NCBI GenBank assembly: GCA_009700485.1
Contig: WLLZ01000124.1
Location: 1 to 5,206 of the forward strand
Reading direction: 5' to 3'
Source: Actinomycetota bacterium
GTDB lineage: Bacteria; Actinomycetota; Actinomycetes; S36-B12
Length of the DNA: 5,206 nucleotides
Part shown: one piece after another, positions 1 through 4,624 of the stretch
How the letters are laid out: every line of letters begins with the position of its first letter
Numbering within the stretch: the first letter of the stretch is position 1
The notes under the pieces: generated by a model
The model's input: the letters and a program-made list of their open reading frames with translations, nothing else
The model's database searches: none
Told to the model about the DNA's origin: nothing
Translations under genes and position numbers: made by a program

Positions 1-725
1 CTTCTAAAGTTCTCGAAGTAGGTCCAGGCTTGGGGAGTTTGACACTCGCTCTACTTGAGCCAGGGGCGACGGTCGTAGCCGTCGAAATCGACAGGGTGCT
101 CGCTGATCAATTGCCCTTGACTGTGCAGGCGCATCTACCCGAAAGTGCAGGCTCATTGACAGTGATCCATGGCGATGCGCTAACCCTGCACGAACTAGAT
201 TTTGAACCCGATGCCTTGGTGGCGAACCTGCCCTACAACGTTTCGGTACCCGTCCTACTGCATTTGCTTCGGACTCTTCCGTCCCTGCGTTCGATATTAG
301 TGATGGTGCAAAAAGAGGTCGCTGATCGATTGGTTGCGGGCCCCGGGTCGCGCACCTACGGAGTGCCGAGTGTCAAAATTCGCTGGTTCGGCGACCCGCA
401 GGCGGCTGGCAATGTCGGCCCGAAGGTTTTCTGGCCCGAACCCAATGTCGATTCTGGTCTGGTGCGAATTACTTGCCATGAACCGCCCAAGTGCAACTCA
501 TCAAGGGCCGAAGTTTTTGCGGTCATTGATGCGGCATTCGCACAGCGGCGTAAATCCCTGCGCGCTGCACTTTCACAATTCGCTGGTTCCCCAGCACTGT
601 CCGAGTTGGCTCTGGTGGCGGCGGGCATCGACCCAGGTGCGCGCGGCGAGGCCCTTGCCGTGGCCGATTTCGCGCGGCTTGCCGATGCCCTCGGCCAAAG
701 TGCCCAATCCGCACGCAACACTTAA
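1..725 (+). CDS. rsmA: 16S rRNA (adenine1518-N6/adenine1519-N6)-dimethyltransferase RsmA/KsgA, 5'-truncated
   Basis: This enzyme transfers four methyl groups from S-adenosylmethionine to two adjacent adenines in helix 45 of 16S rRNA, late in 30S assembly. The reading frame is open from the first complete codon at base 3 to TAA at 723-725, giving 240 visible residues. The gene starts before the window, and by comparison with usual lengths about 40-60 residues are missing. Visible motifs in order are the SAM-binding loop LEVGPGLGSLT (visible residues 4-14), the acidic strand VVAVEID, HGDAL, the catalytic NLPYNVSVPVL (NLPY at about 75-78), MVQKEVADRL, WPEPNVDSG, and the C-terminal AFAQRRKSLR helix. 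The TTG at base 30 is an internal leucine of the SAM motif, not a start. ispE follows on the same strand 27 bases after the stop, the usual actinobacterial pairing, so the two are probably co-transcribed. Confidence 0.97.
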   Translation, partial: SKVLEVGPGLGSLTLALLEPGATVVAVEIDRVLADQLPLTVQAHLPESAGSLTVIHGDALTLHELDFEPDALVANLPYNVSVPVLLHLLRTLPSLRSILVMVQKEVADRLVAGPGSRTYGVPSVKIRWFGDPQAAGNVGPKVFWPEPNVDSGLVRITCHEPPKCNSSRAEVFAVIDAAFAQRRKSLRAALSQFAGSPALSELALVAAGIDPGARGEALAVADFARLADALGQSAQSARNT

Positions 726-740
726 CCTGAAGCCATGAAA

Positions 741-746
741 GGGGAG
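741..746 (+). promoter_or_regulatory. Shine-Dalgarno site deciding the ispE start
   Basis: GGGGAG (within AAAGGGGAG, 738-746) lies six bases before GTG at 753. The in-frame ATG at 735 has only a weak upstream TGAAG and would place this purine tract inside the coding region, so GTG 753 is preferred. Confidence 0.6.
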
Positions 747-752
747 CAAGGC

Positions 753-1664
753 GTGGGCGCGACTGTGACGGTTCGGGTGCCGGCGAAGGTCAACCTCCAA
801 CTCGGTGTCGGCCCCAAACGCCCTGACGGTTATCACGAGTTGGCGACGGTTTTTCACGCTGTCAGTTTGTTTGATGACGTGCGAGCGCGCCAGGTTGAAG
901 TTGGCGCGGGTGTCACTTTGTCGATCTCCGGTGAAGGCGCCGGTGAGCTGCCACTTGATGAGACAAATTTGGCTTGGCGGGCAGCGCTGCTGCTGGCTGA
1001 ACATGCCGGTGTTTCAGCTGATGTGGAATTGCACTTGCATAAAGGTATCCCGGTCGCCGGTGGCATGGCTGGCGGCAGCGCGGATGCGGCGGGTGCGCTG
1101 GTTGCCTGTGATTCGCTGTGGCAACTTGGATTACCCCGCGAGGAGTTAATGGTGTTGGCGGCGCGGCTTGGCTCCGATGTGCCATTTGCACTACATGGTG
1201 GCACAGCGATTGGTACCGGGCGGGGTGAACAATTGCTGTCGGCGCTATCTCGCGGAGTCTTTGAATGGGTATTCGCGTTCGCCGAAAAGGGCTTATCAAC
1301 CCCTGACGTTTACGCCGAGTGTGATCGCCTCCGCGGCGCGAGAGTTACCACCGACCCGGTGGTCTCACCGGCGATGATGCAGGCCCTGCGTGCTGAAGAT
1401 GCATTTGCGCTAGGTGCAACATTACAAAATGACCTGCAACCTGCTGCGATTTCATTGCGTCCGGTGCTCTCCCAGGTGCTCGAAGTTGGCGAGGGCTATG
1501 GAGCGTTAGGCGCGATTGTCTCTGGAAGTGGCCCGACCTGTGCGTTTTTGGCGGCCGATGAAGAGCAGGCCCTCGACATTGCGGTGGGGCTGACGTCGGC
1601 AGGGGTGTGTCGAACCGTTAGACGGGCCACCGGTGCGGTACCCGGTGCGCGCATCGTGGCGTAA
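753..1664 (+). CDS. ispE: 4-diphosphocytidyl-2-C-methyl-D-erythritol kinase IspE
   Basis: A cytosolic GHMP-family kinase that phosphorylates the 2-hydroxyl of CDP-methylerythritol with ATP, the fourth step of the MEP pathway to isoprenoid precursors. From GTG 753 it has 303 residues, normal for the family. Visible features are the N-terminal PAKVNLQLGVG with the expected catalytic lysine K12, the DGYHEL segment, the glycine-rich ATP-binding motif GGMAGGSADAAG (about 102-114), LGSDVPF with the expected catalytic aspartate D142, and the C-terminal GHMP motif IVSGSGPTCAFL (SGSG near 257-260). Starting at GTG puts five residues before TVRVPAK, typical for actinobacterial homologues. Starting at ATG 735 would add six residues and leave a 9-base gap to rsmA. 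The gene probably shares the rsmA transcript and ends 26 bases from the convergent marR gene. Confidence 0.96.
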   Translation: MGATVTVRVPAKVNLQLGVGPKRPDGYHELATVFHAVSLFDDVRARQVEVGAGVTLSISGEGAGELPLDETNLAWRAALLLAEHAGVSADVELHLHKGIPVAGGMAGGSADAAGALVACDSLWQLGLPREELMVLAARLGSDVPFALHGGTAIGTGRGEQLLSALSRGVFEWVFAFAEKGLSTPDVYAECDRLRGARVTTDPVVSPAMMQALRAEDAFALGATLQNDLQPAAISLRPVLSQVLEVGEGYGALGAIVSGSGPTCAFLAADEEQALDIAVGLTSAGVCRTVRRATGAVPGARIVA

Positions 1665-1673
1665 TCATCACCA

Positions 1674-1688
1674 CTCAACGAGGTTGAG
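1674..1688. terminator. small hairpin in the ispE/marR convergent gap, possible bidirectional terminator
   Basis: CTCAAC and GTTGAG form a perfect 6-bp stem around a GAG triloop. It fills most of the 26-bp gap between the ispE stop and the marR stop, where both transcripts must end. The stem is short and no T-tract follows on either strand, so this is a weak call made mainly from position. Confidence 0.3.
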
Positions 1689-1690
1689 GA

Positions 1691-2191
1691 TCAGGCGTCG
1701 AACTCATAAGAAAGCGAGCGCAGTAAATCGGCAAGTTGCTGCTGCTCATCAGCACTTAAGCCAACTAGTAAGTCGCGCTCGCGGTCCAAGAGGTCGGTGA
1801 GTGCGCCGTCAACTGTCTTTTGTCCGGCCGTGGTGAGTACAACGCGTACTCCGCGGCGATCATTGGGCTCACGTTCGCGCCTGACGAACCCGCGAGCTTC
1901 GAGACGATCAACTCGATTAGTTACGGTGCCGCTGGTGACCATGGCTTCGGCACCAAGTTGGCCGGGGGAGAGCGCATATGGATCGCCAGCGCGCCGAAGT
2001 GCGGCGAGCACATCGAACTCCCAAGGCTCGAGTTGATGCTCATTGAATGCTGCGCGCCGAGCCAAATCCAAGTGTCGAGCCAACCGAGTGACCCGAGACA
2101 AAACTGCAAGGGGCGAAATATCTAGATCGGGTCGCTCGCGGTGCCAAGCGCTGACCAAGCGGTCAACTTCGTCATGCCGGGCACCGCTCAT
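1691..2191 (-). CDS. MarR-family transcriptional regulator
   Basis: A 166-residue protein, normal for MarR dimers. The N-terminal dimerisation helix contains LSPLAVLSR-like sequence (ISPLAVLSRVTRLARHLD, 25-42). It is followed by LEPWEFDVLAALRRAG (54-69), the winged-helix recognition region MVTSGTVTNRVDRLEARGF (84-102), and the wing with the conserved PNDRRGVRV motif (109-117). The C-terminal helices (127-166) complete the dimer interface. MarR proteins usually repress their own gene and a neighbour and respond to small phenolic or oxidising ligands, but nothing here identifies the ligand. No convincing Shine-Dalgarno site precedes ATG 2191. A TAGGCT box six bases upstream suggests a leaderless mRNA, and a strong palindrome sits directly behind that box. 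tetR lies 38 bases upstream on the same strand, so some read-through is possible. The regulated target is unknown. Confidence 0.92.
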   Translation of the reverse strand: MSGARHDEVDRLVSAWHRERPDLDISPLAVLSRVTRLARHLDLARRAAFNEHQLEPWEFDVLAALRRAGDPYALSPGQLGAEAMVTSGTVTNRVDRLEARGFVRREREPNDRRGVRVVLTTAGQKTVDGALTDLLDRERDLLVGLSADEQQQLADLLRSLSYEFDA

Positions 2192-2197
2192 GGCCTG

Positions 2198-2203
2198 AGC
2201 CTA
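2198..2203 (-). promoter_or_regulatory. candidate marR -10 box, leaderless promoter
   Basis: On the minus strand this reads TAGGCT, a good actinobacterial TAnnnT box. Six bases separate it from the A of the marR ATG, so transcription would begin at or next to the start codon. No clear -35 box is seen. The absence of a Shine-Dalgarno site fits a leaderless transcript. Confidence 0.5.
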
Positions 2204-2221
2204 CGTCAAGATTCTTGACGT
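2203..2221. promoter_or_regulatory. 19-bp palindrome, probable MarR operator
   Basis: ACGTCAAGATTCTTGACGT has perfect 9-bp arms around a single central T. It lies in the tetR-marR gap, 11 bases before the marR start and immediately behind (overlapping by one base) the candidate -10 box, so a bound dimer would occupy the -10/-35 spacer. MarR proteins typically bind palindromes of this size near their own promoters, which makes autoregulation the leading inference. Confidence 0.7.
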
Positions 2222-2236
2222 CGAGATTCTTAGCGG
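2218..2236. promoter_or_regulatory. imperfect second copy of the marR palindrome
   Basis: The segment matches the 19-bp palindrome at 15 of 19 positions, in direct orientation and offset by 15 bp, and it overlaps the tetR stop codon. The left half and the centre (GTC, AGATTCTT) are kept while the right half is degenerate. It could be a secondary half-operator for co-operative binding, or chance plus local duplication. Confidence 0.4.
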
Positions 2237-2931
2237 TCGCGCTTGGTGATCAGCCGAGGTTTGGCGTCAAGGTTTTCGAGGCCGCTCCAGGCCAAATTCA
2301 CCAGGTGAGCGACGACTTCGTCTTTCTTGGGCTTGCGCACATCTAGCCACCACTGACCGGTCAGGGCCACCATGCCAACGAGCATTTGCGAGTACATGGG
2401 GGCCAACTTGGTATTGATTCGGTGCGCGGCGAACTCGGCGGCCAGCAGGTGCTCTACCTGCGCTGCAACATCGATGATCAAACTGGCGAATGACCCGGTC
2501 TGTTGGGAGACCGGTGAATCGCGGACCAGAATCCGAAATCCATCGGGGTATTCATCAATGTAATCGAAAAGCGCGAGGGCGGCTTGCTCCACGAGCACTC
2601 GCGCATTGCCACCGGTCAAGGTGTCGCTGATGGCTGCTAGCAGGTGATTCATCTCGCGATCGACAACTACGGCGTAGAGACCTTCTTTGCCGCCGAAGTG
2701 CTCGTAAACAACCGGCTTCGAGACGTCGGCTTTGGCTGCTATTTCTTCCACGGTGACAGCGTCGAAGCCCTTTTCTGCGAACAGCTTCCGCCCGACATCA
2801 AGTAACTGCTCTCGGCGTTCTTGGCCGCTCATCCGCACTCTCTCGCGAGTGCGCGGGGGCCGCCGAACCTCTCGGCGTTTAGCTAAGGGCAGTTCGGTGA
2901 CGTTATCAACTTCGTTGATCATCGGCACCAT
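2230..2931 (-). CDS. TetR/AcrR-family transcriptional regulator (Rv1019-like)
   Basis: A 233-residue one-component repressor. A basic N-terminal extension (LAKRREVRRPPRTRERVR, about 16-33) precedes the TetR helix-turn-helix domain (about 38-84). That domain contains LLDVGRKLFAEKGFDAVTVEEIA and the recognition region VSKPVVYEHFGGKEGLY (70-86). The rest is the helical ligand/dimer domain, including GFRILVRDSP (131-140) and MVALTGQWWLDVRKP (187-201). This sequence type resembles mycobacterial Rv1019, which also lies beside glmU; that comparison is from memory. ATG 2931 is three bases after the desaturase stop, so it is almost certainly translated from the desaturase mRNA. No Shine-Dalgarno site is evident, suggesting translational coupling. 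ATGs at 2922 and 2832 are alternative starts, but the basic extension looks conserved. It probably represses the desaturase operon through the boxes at 3987-4016; its ligand (perhaps an acyl-CoA) is inference only. Confidence 0.93.
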   Translation of the reverse strand: MVPMINEVDNVTELPLAKRREVRRPPRTRERVRMSGQERREQLLDVGRKLFAEKGFDAVTVEEIAAKADVSKPVVYEHFGGKEGLYAVVVDREMNHLLAAISDTLTGGNARVLVEQAALALFDYIDEYPDGFRILVRDSPVSQQTGSFASLIIDVAAQVEHLLAAEFAAHRINTKLAPMYSQMLVGMVALTGQWWLDVRKPKKDEVVAHLVNLAWSGLENLDAKPRLITKRDR

Positions 2932-2934
2932 TTA

Positions 2935-3957
2935 TTAATCCGTAGCGCTTGGCTCGACGTATCCACGAACCCTTCGACGCATTGCTGGGTCCTTGAGTTT
3001 GTTGGCGATGCGCTGGGGCTTGGGCCAGCGCACGTCGGTGACAAGTTTCATCGACTCCATGATGGCGATCGCTCGGGCGCTCATATCGAGTTGGCCTTTG
3101 AGTACCCCGTGGCGAGCCAAGGTGGGGTCTGCGTGGTGCAGGCTGTGCCAGGACTCACCAAATGACGGGAGAGCGAGCCAGGGCACGTTAGAGGAAAGGT
3201 CACGGTTGTTGAAGGGCCGCGAGCCAAACACATGACAAATTGAGTTGATCGACCAAGTCACGTGATGCACCAGGGCAATTCGGATCAGCCCGCCCCAGAA
3301 CAGGCCGGCGAGTGCGCCCATCCACGACCAAGTGATTAAGCCACCCAAGAGCGCAGGCAGCAAGATCGATGCGGTGAGAATTGCTGGGAAGAACTGGGAT
3401 ATCCGGCTTAGGTCTTTGTCGGCGGCGATATCTGGTGCGTACTGTTCGATCGGGGTTTGGGCTTCTTCAAACAGCCAACCCACGTGTGCGTAATAAAGGC
3501 CCTTAGCGACGGCGCGCTTGGAGGTGCCGAAGCGCCATGGGGAGTGGGGGTCACCAACCTCATCGGAGAATTGATGGTGCTTGCGGTGATCGGCAACCCA
3601 TTGGTCAAGGGAGCCTTGGATCGCCATCGACCCGGCGATTGCCAACACGATTTTTACCGCGCGTGGGGCCTTAAAAGCACCGTGGGTGAAGTAACGGTGA
3701 TAGCCCAAAGTGATGCCACCTGCGGTGAGAGCCCAGAAAAACAGGATTAAGCCGACATCAACCCAGGTGAAGAAGCCGGCCCAGAGAATTGCGAGGGGGA
3801 TTGCAGCGATCACCGCGAGCAACGGCAGGATGACAAACACCGCGATGGTGATTTTCATGCTGCTATTGAGTAGGCCTTCTTCATTTTGGCCTCGAACCCC
3901 GCTATTTGTAAAAGCTGATTTGGCTGAGGTCAGTTCGAGTTCGGACGTACTCTGCAT
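2935..3957 (-). CDS. membrane acyl-CoA/fatty acid desaturase (delta-9 type)
   Basis: A 340-residue integral membrane di-iron oxygenase that would insert a cis double bond in a fatty acyl chain using O2 and an electron donor. All three histidine boxes are present: HRYFTH (H87-H92), HRKHH (H124-H128) and HSLHH (H271-H275). Additional conserved histidines are H231/H232 and H242. GESWHSLHHADPTLARHG and HVTWSINSICHVFG are typical of the stearoyl-CoA desaturase family. Hydrophobic segments lie near 36-60, 66-84, 101-115 and 190-230, with boxes 1 and 2 flanking the second hairpin as expected. The first 33 residues are polar and poorly conserved in character, and Met34 is an alternative start. ATG 3957 has a good Shine-Dalgarno site. 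No ferredoxin or reductase gene is visible nearby. It is the first gene of an operon with tetR, and two palindromic boxes overlap its promoter. Exact substrate and regiospecificity cannot be read from the sequence. Confidence 0.95.
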   Translation of the reverse strand: MQSTSELELTSAKSAFTNSGVRGQNEEGLLNSSMKITIAVFVILPLLAVIAAIPLAILWAGFFTWVDVGLILFFWALTAGGITLGYHRYFTHGAFKAPRAVKIVLAIAGSMAIQGSLDQWVADHRKHHQFSDEVGDPHSPWRFGTSKRAVAKGLYYAHVGWLFEEAQTPIEQYAPDIAADKDLSRISQFFPAILTASILLPALLGGLITWSWMGALAGLFWGGLIRIALVHHVTWSINSICHVFGSRPFNNRDLSSNVPWLALPSFGESWHSLHHADPTLARHGVLKGQLDMSARAIAIMESMKLVTDVRWPKPQRIANKLKDPAMRRRVRGYVEPSATD

Positions 3958-3961
3958 CTGT

Positions 3962-3968
3962 CTCCCTT
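3962..3968 (-). promoter_or_regulatory. desaturase ribosome binding site
   Basis: On the minus strand this reads AAGGGAG, ending four bases before ATG 3957. It supports that start over the internal Met34. Confidence 0.6.
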
Positions 3969-3986
3969 TGGGGGCTCCGTGGCACC

Positions 3987-4016
3987 TACGATACCGTAAC
4001 TTACGCTACCGTAACC
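3987..4016. promoter_or_regulatory. two tandem 15-bp palindromic boxes, candidate TetR operator
   Basis: TACGATACCGTAACT (3987-4001) is followed directly by TACGCTACCGTAACC (4002-4016), with 13 of 15 positions identical. Each box contains an inverted repeat TACG-nTAC-CGTA, extended to TTACG...CGTAA in the second. The junction itself forms CGTAA-C-TTACG. The boxes sit 30-59 bases upstream of the desaturase start and overlap its candidate -10 element. Paired palindromes at this spacing suit two TetR dimers, and the tetR gene is in the same operon, so this is a likely feedback operator. The assignment to that protein is inference. Confidence 0.65.
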
Positions 4017-4031
4017 TATCTAAGTGCGCAA
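4003..4031 (-). promoter_or_regulatory. candidate desaturase-tetR promoter
   Basis: On the minus strand TTGCGC (4031-4026) and TAGCGT (4008-4003) are separated by 17 bases and match the TTGnnn/TAnnnT pattern. Transcription would start near 3996, leaving a leader of about 39 bases. The -10 lies inside the second palindromic box. Other TAnnnT matches occur nearby, so the exact boxes are uncertain. Confidence 0.4.
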
Positions 4032-4057
4032 GGTAATGCGGAGCATTTAAGGTAATG
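4030..4057. repeat. AAGGTAATG direct repeat in the divergent promoter region
   Basis: AAGGTAATG occurs at 4030-4038 and again at 4049-4057, a 19-bp period or about two helical turns. It lies between the desaturase promoter and tRNA-Gln. It may be a binding site pair or a chance repeat. Confidence 0.4.
4048..4053 (+). promoter_or_regulatory. candidate tRNA-Gln -10 box
   Basis: TAAGGT fits TAnnnT and would start transcription about 28 bases before the tRNA. No good -35 element is seen at the usual distance. A promoter must lie somewhere in 3958-4087 because the upstream gene is divergent, and this is the best candidate I see. Confidence 0.3.
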
Positions 4058-4087
4058 GACCCCAAGTGTTTTCGGCTTGGCAATCAA

Positions 4088-4158
4088 TCCCGGGTCGTCT
4101 AGCGGCAGGACAGCGGACTTTGAATCCGTCAACGGTGGTTCGATCCCACCCCCGGGAG
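4088..4158 (+). tRNA. tRNA-Gln, anticodon UUG
   Basis: A complete 71-base cloverleaf without an encoded CCA. The acceptor stem TCCCGGG (4088-4094) pairs perfectly with CCCGGGA (4151-4157), with discriminator G4158. The D stem is GTC/GAC (4097-4099 with 4109-4111). The anticodon stem GCGGA/TCCGT (4113-4117 with 4125-4129) has one G-U pair and encloses loop CTTTGAA with anticodon TTG at 4120-4122. The variable loop has four bases. The T stem GGTGG/CCACC (4134-4138 with 4146-4150) encloses TTCGATC. CCA must be added after transcription. tRNA-Gln lies upstream of glmU here. The 3' 14 bases are also the start of the first unit of a tandem array, so the mature 3' end exists in five exact copies. 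Confidence 0.97.
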
Positions 4159-4374
4159 CTCTCTAACCTCCGGGGCCCCCGCATTTGGCCCACCCCCGGG
4201 AGCTCTCTAACCTCCGGGGCCCCCGCATTTGGCCCACCCCCGGGAGCTCATCAACCTCCGGGGCCCCCGCATTTGGCCCACCCCCGGGAGCTTTTCAACC
4301 TCCGGGGCCCCCGCATTTGGCCCACCCCCGGGAGCTCATCAACCTCCGGGGCCCCCGCATTTGGCCCACCCCCG
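4145..4374 (+). repeat. 44-bp tandem array built on the tRNA-Gln 3' end (five full units plus a partial sixth)
   Basis: Units start at 4145, 4189, 4233, 4277 and 4321, and a decayed sixth begins at 4365. Each opens with CCCACCCCCGGGAGCT, which is the last T-loop base, the 3' T-stem strand, the 3' acceptor strand and the discriminator of tRNA-Gln, plus CT. Then come four variable bases and a constant 24-base block containing CCTCCGGGGCCCCC and GCATTTGG. Forty of 44 positions are identical in all five units. The variable window reads CTCT, CTCT, CATC, TTTC, CATC in order. Within each unit CCCCGGGAG can pair with CTCCGGGG (8 bp, one bulged G), leaving a 9-base loop with the variable window inside. 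The sixth copy loses two G residues and diverges after 4376. The period is not a multiple of three, arguing against coding. It is probably co-transcribed with the tRNA as a long 3' trailer. Confidence 0.97.
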
Positions 4375-4386
4375 AGCCCATCTCAT

Positions 4387-4457
4387 CTGAGTGCGCACGT
4401 TTTGGTCGTTAAACACACCGATTTGGCGGTTTTCACGACAAAAACGTGCGCACTCAG
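4387..4457. repeat. 71-bp long inverted repeat/hairpin element
   Basis: CTGAGTGCGCACGTTTT (4387-4403) is perfectly complementary to 4441-4457. After one mismatch, GTCGT/ACGAC (4405-4409 with 4435-4439) continues the stem, and AAA/TTT at 4411-4413/4431-4433 adds more. Each arm contains the self-complementary octamer GTGCGCAC. It begins 12 bases after the array decays. No T-tract follows on either strand, so it is not a standard intrinsic terminator. It could be a dispersed palindromic element, a processing or transcription-stopping hairpin for the tRNA-array transcript, or a protein site. Confidence 0.9.
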
Positions 4458-4498
4458 CAAAATTCCGGGCACCGGCACCGCGGCGGAGTCCAGCAGAT

Positions 4499-4524
4499 TT
4501 GACCGGCCGCCGGGTCGATAGGGT
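4499..4524 (+). promoter_or_regulatory. weak candidate glmU promoter
   Basis: TTGACC (4499-4504) and TAGGGT (4519-4524) resemble -35 and -10 boxes, but the 14-base spacer is short, so only the -10 may be meaningful. It would give a leader of about 95 bases. The rest of 4458-4624 is GC-rich and holds no gene I can support. Confidence 0.25.
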
Positions 4525-4560
4525 TAGGCCACCTTCCCCGGTAATTCGCAGGCGCAGTGC

Positions 4561-4580
4561 TGTGCTTGACCCCAAGCACA
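4561..4580. promoter_or_regulatory. small hairpin or palindrome in the glmU leader
   Basis: TGTGCTT and AAGCACA form a perfect 7-bp stem around GACCCC. It ends 27 bases before the glmU Shine-Dalgarno site. It could be an operator or a leader RNA hairpin. No riboswitch or glmS-type ribozyme is recognisable. Confidence 0.45.
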
Positions 4581-4607
4581 AATCCCACCCGCGCCCGCAT
4601 GTGAGCG

Positions 4608-4614
4608 AAGGTGG
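4608..4614 (+). promoter_or_regulatory. glmU ribosome binding site
   Basis: AAGGTGG lies 10 bases before ATG 4625 and only four bases before the in-frame GTG 4619. An in-frame TGA at 4616-4618 rules out any earlier start. Confidence 0.6.
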
Positions 4615-4624
4615 TTGAGTGCGG

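Noticed and set aside
30..32. TTG as the rsmA start
   Set aside because: It is the leucine of the SAM-binding GPGLG motif, and the frame is open and homologous upstream to base 3.
356..721. Minus-strand and alternate-frame open frames inside rsmA, ispE, marR, tetR, the desaturase and glmU
   Set aside because: They overlap well-supported genes, have no recognisable motifs and show the arginine/alanine/proline-rich composition of antisense shadows in GC-rich DNA.
2834..2853. Inverted repeat CGCACTC...GAGTGCG within tetR
   Set aside because: Seven-bp arms with a 6-base loop, located inside conserved coding sequence for the basic extension. Codon constraint and GC content explain it well enough.
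4145..4374. CRISPR array
   Set aside because: The constant part is 40 bases and the variable part only four, far too short for spacers. Two variable tetramers recur, and no cas gene is present.
4145..4374. Integrase attachment site or tandem prophage/island remnants
   Set aside because: tRNA 3' ends are common att sites, but the units are only 44 bp, regular and nearly identical, with no integrase or phage gene in the window. It remains possible only as an origin for the first duplication.
4387..4457. Intrinsic terminator
   Set aside because: The stem is strong, but neither strand has a T-tract after it. It may still stop transcription by another mechanism.
4066..4521. Open frame across tRNA-Gln and the array, giving a proline/glycine-rich repetitive peptide
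   Set aside because: It starts upstream of and runs through the tRNA gene. The 44-base period is not a multiple of three, so the peptide cycles through frames. It reflects a GC-rich repeat with few stops.
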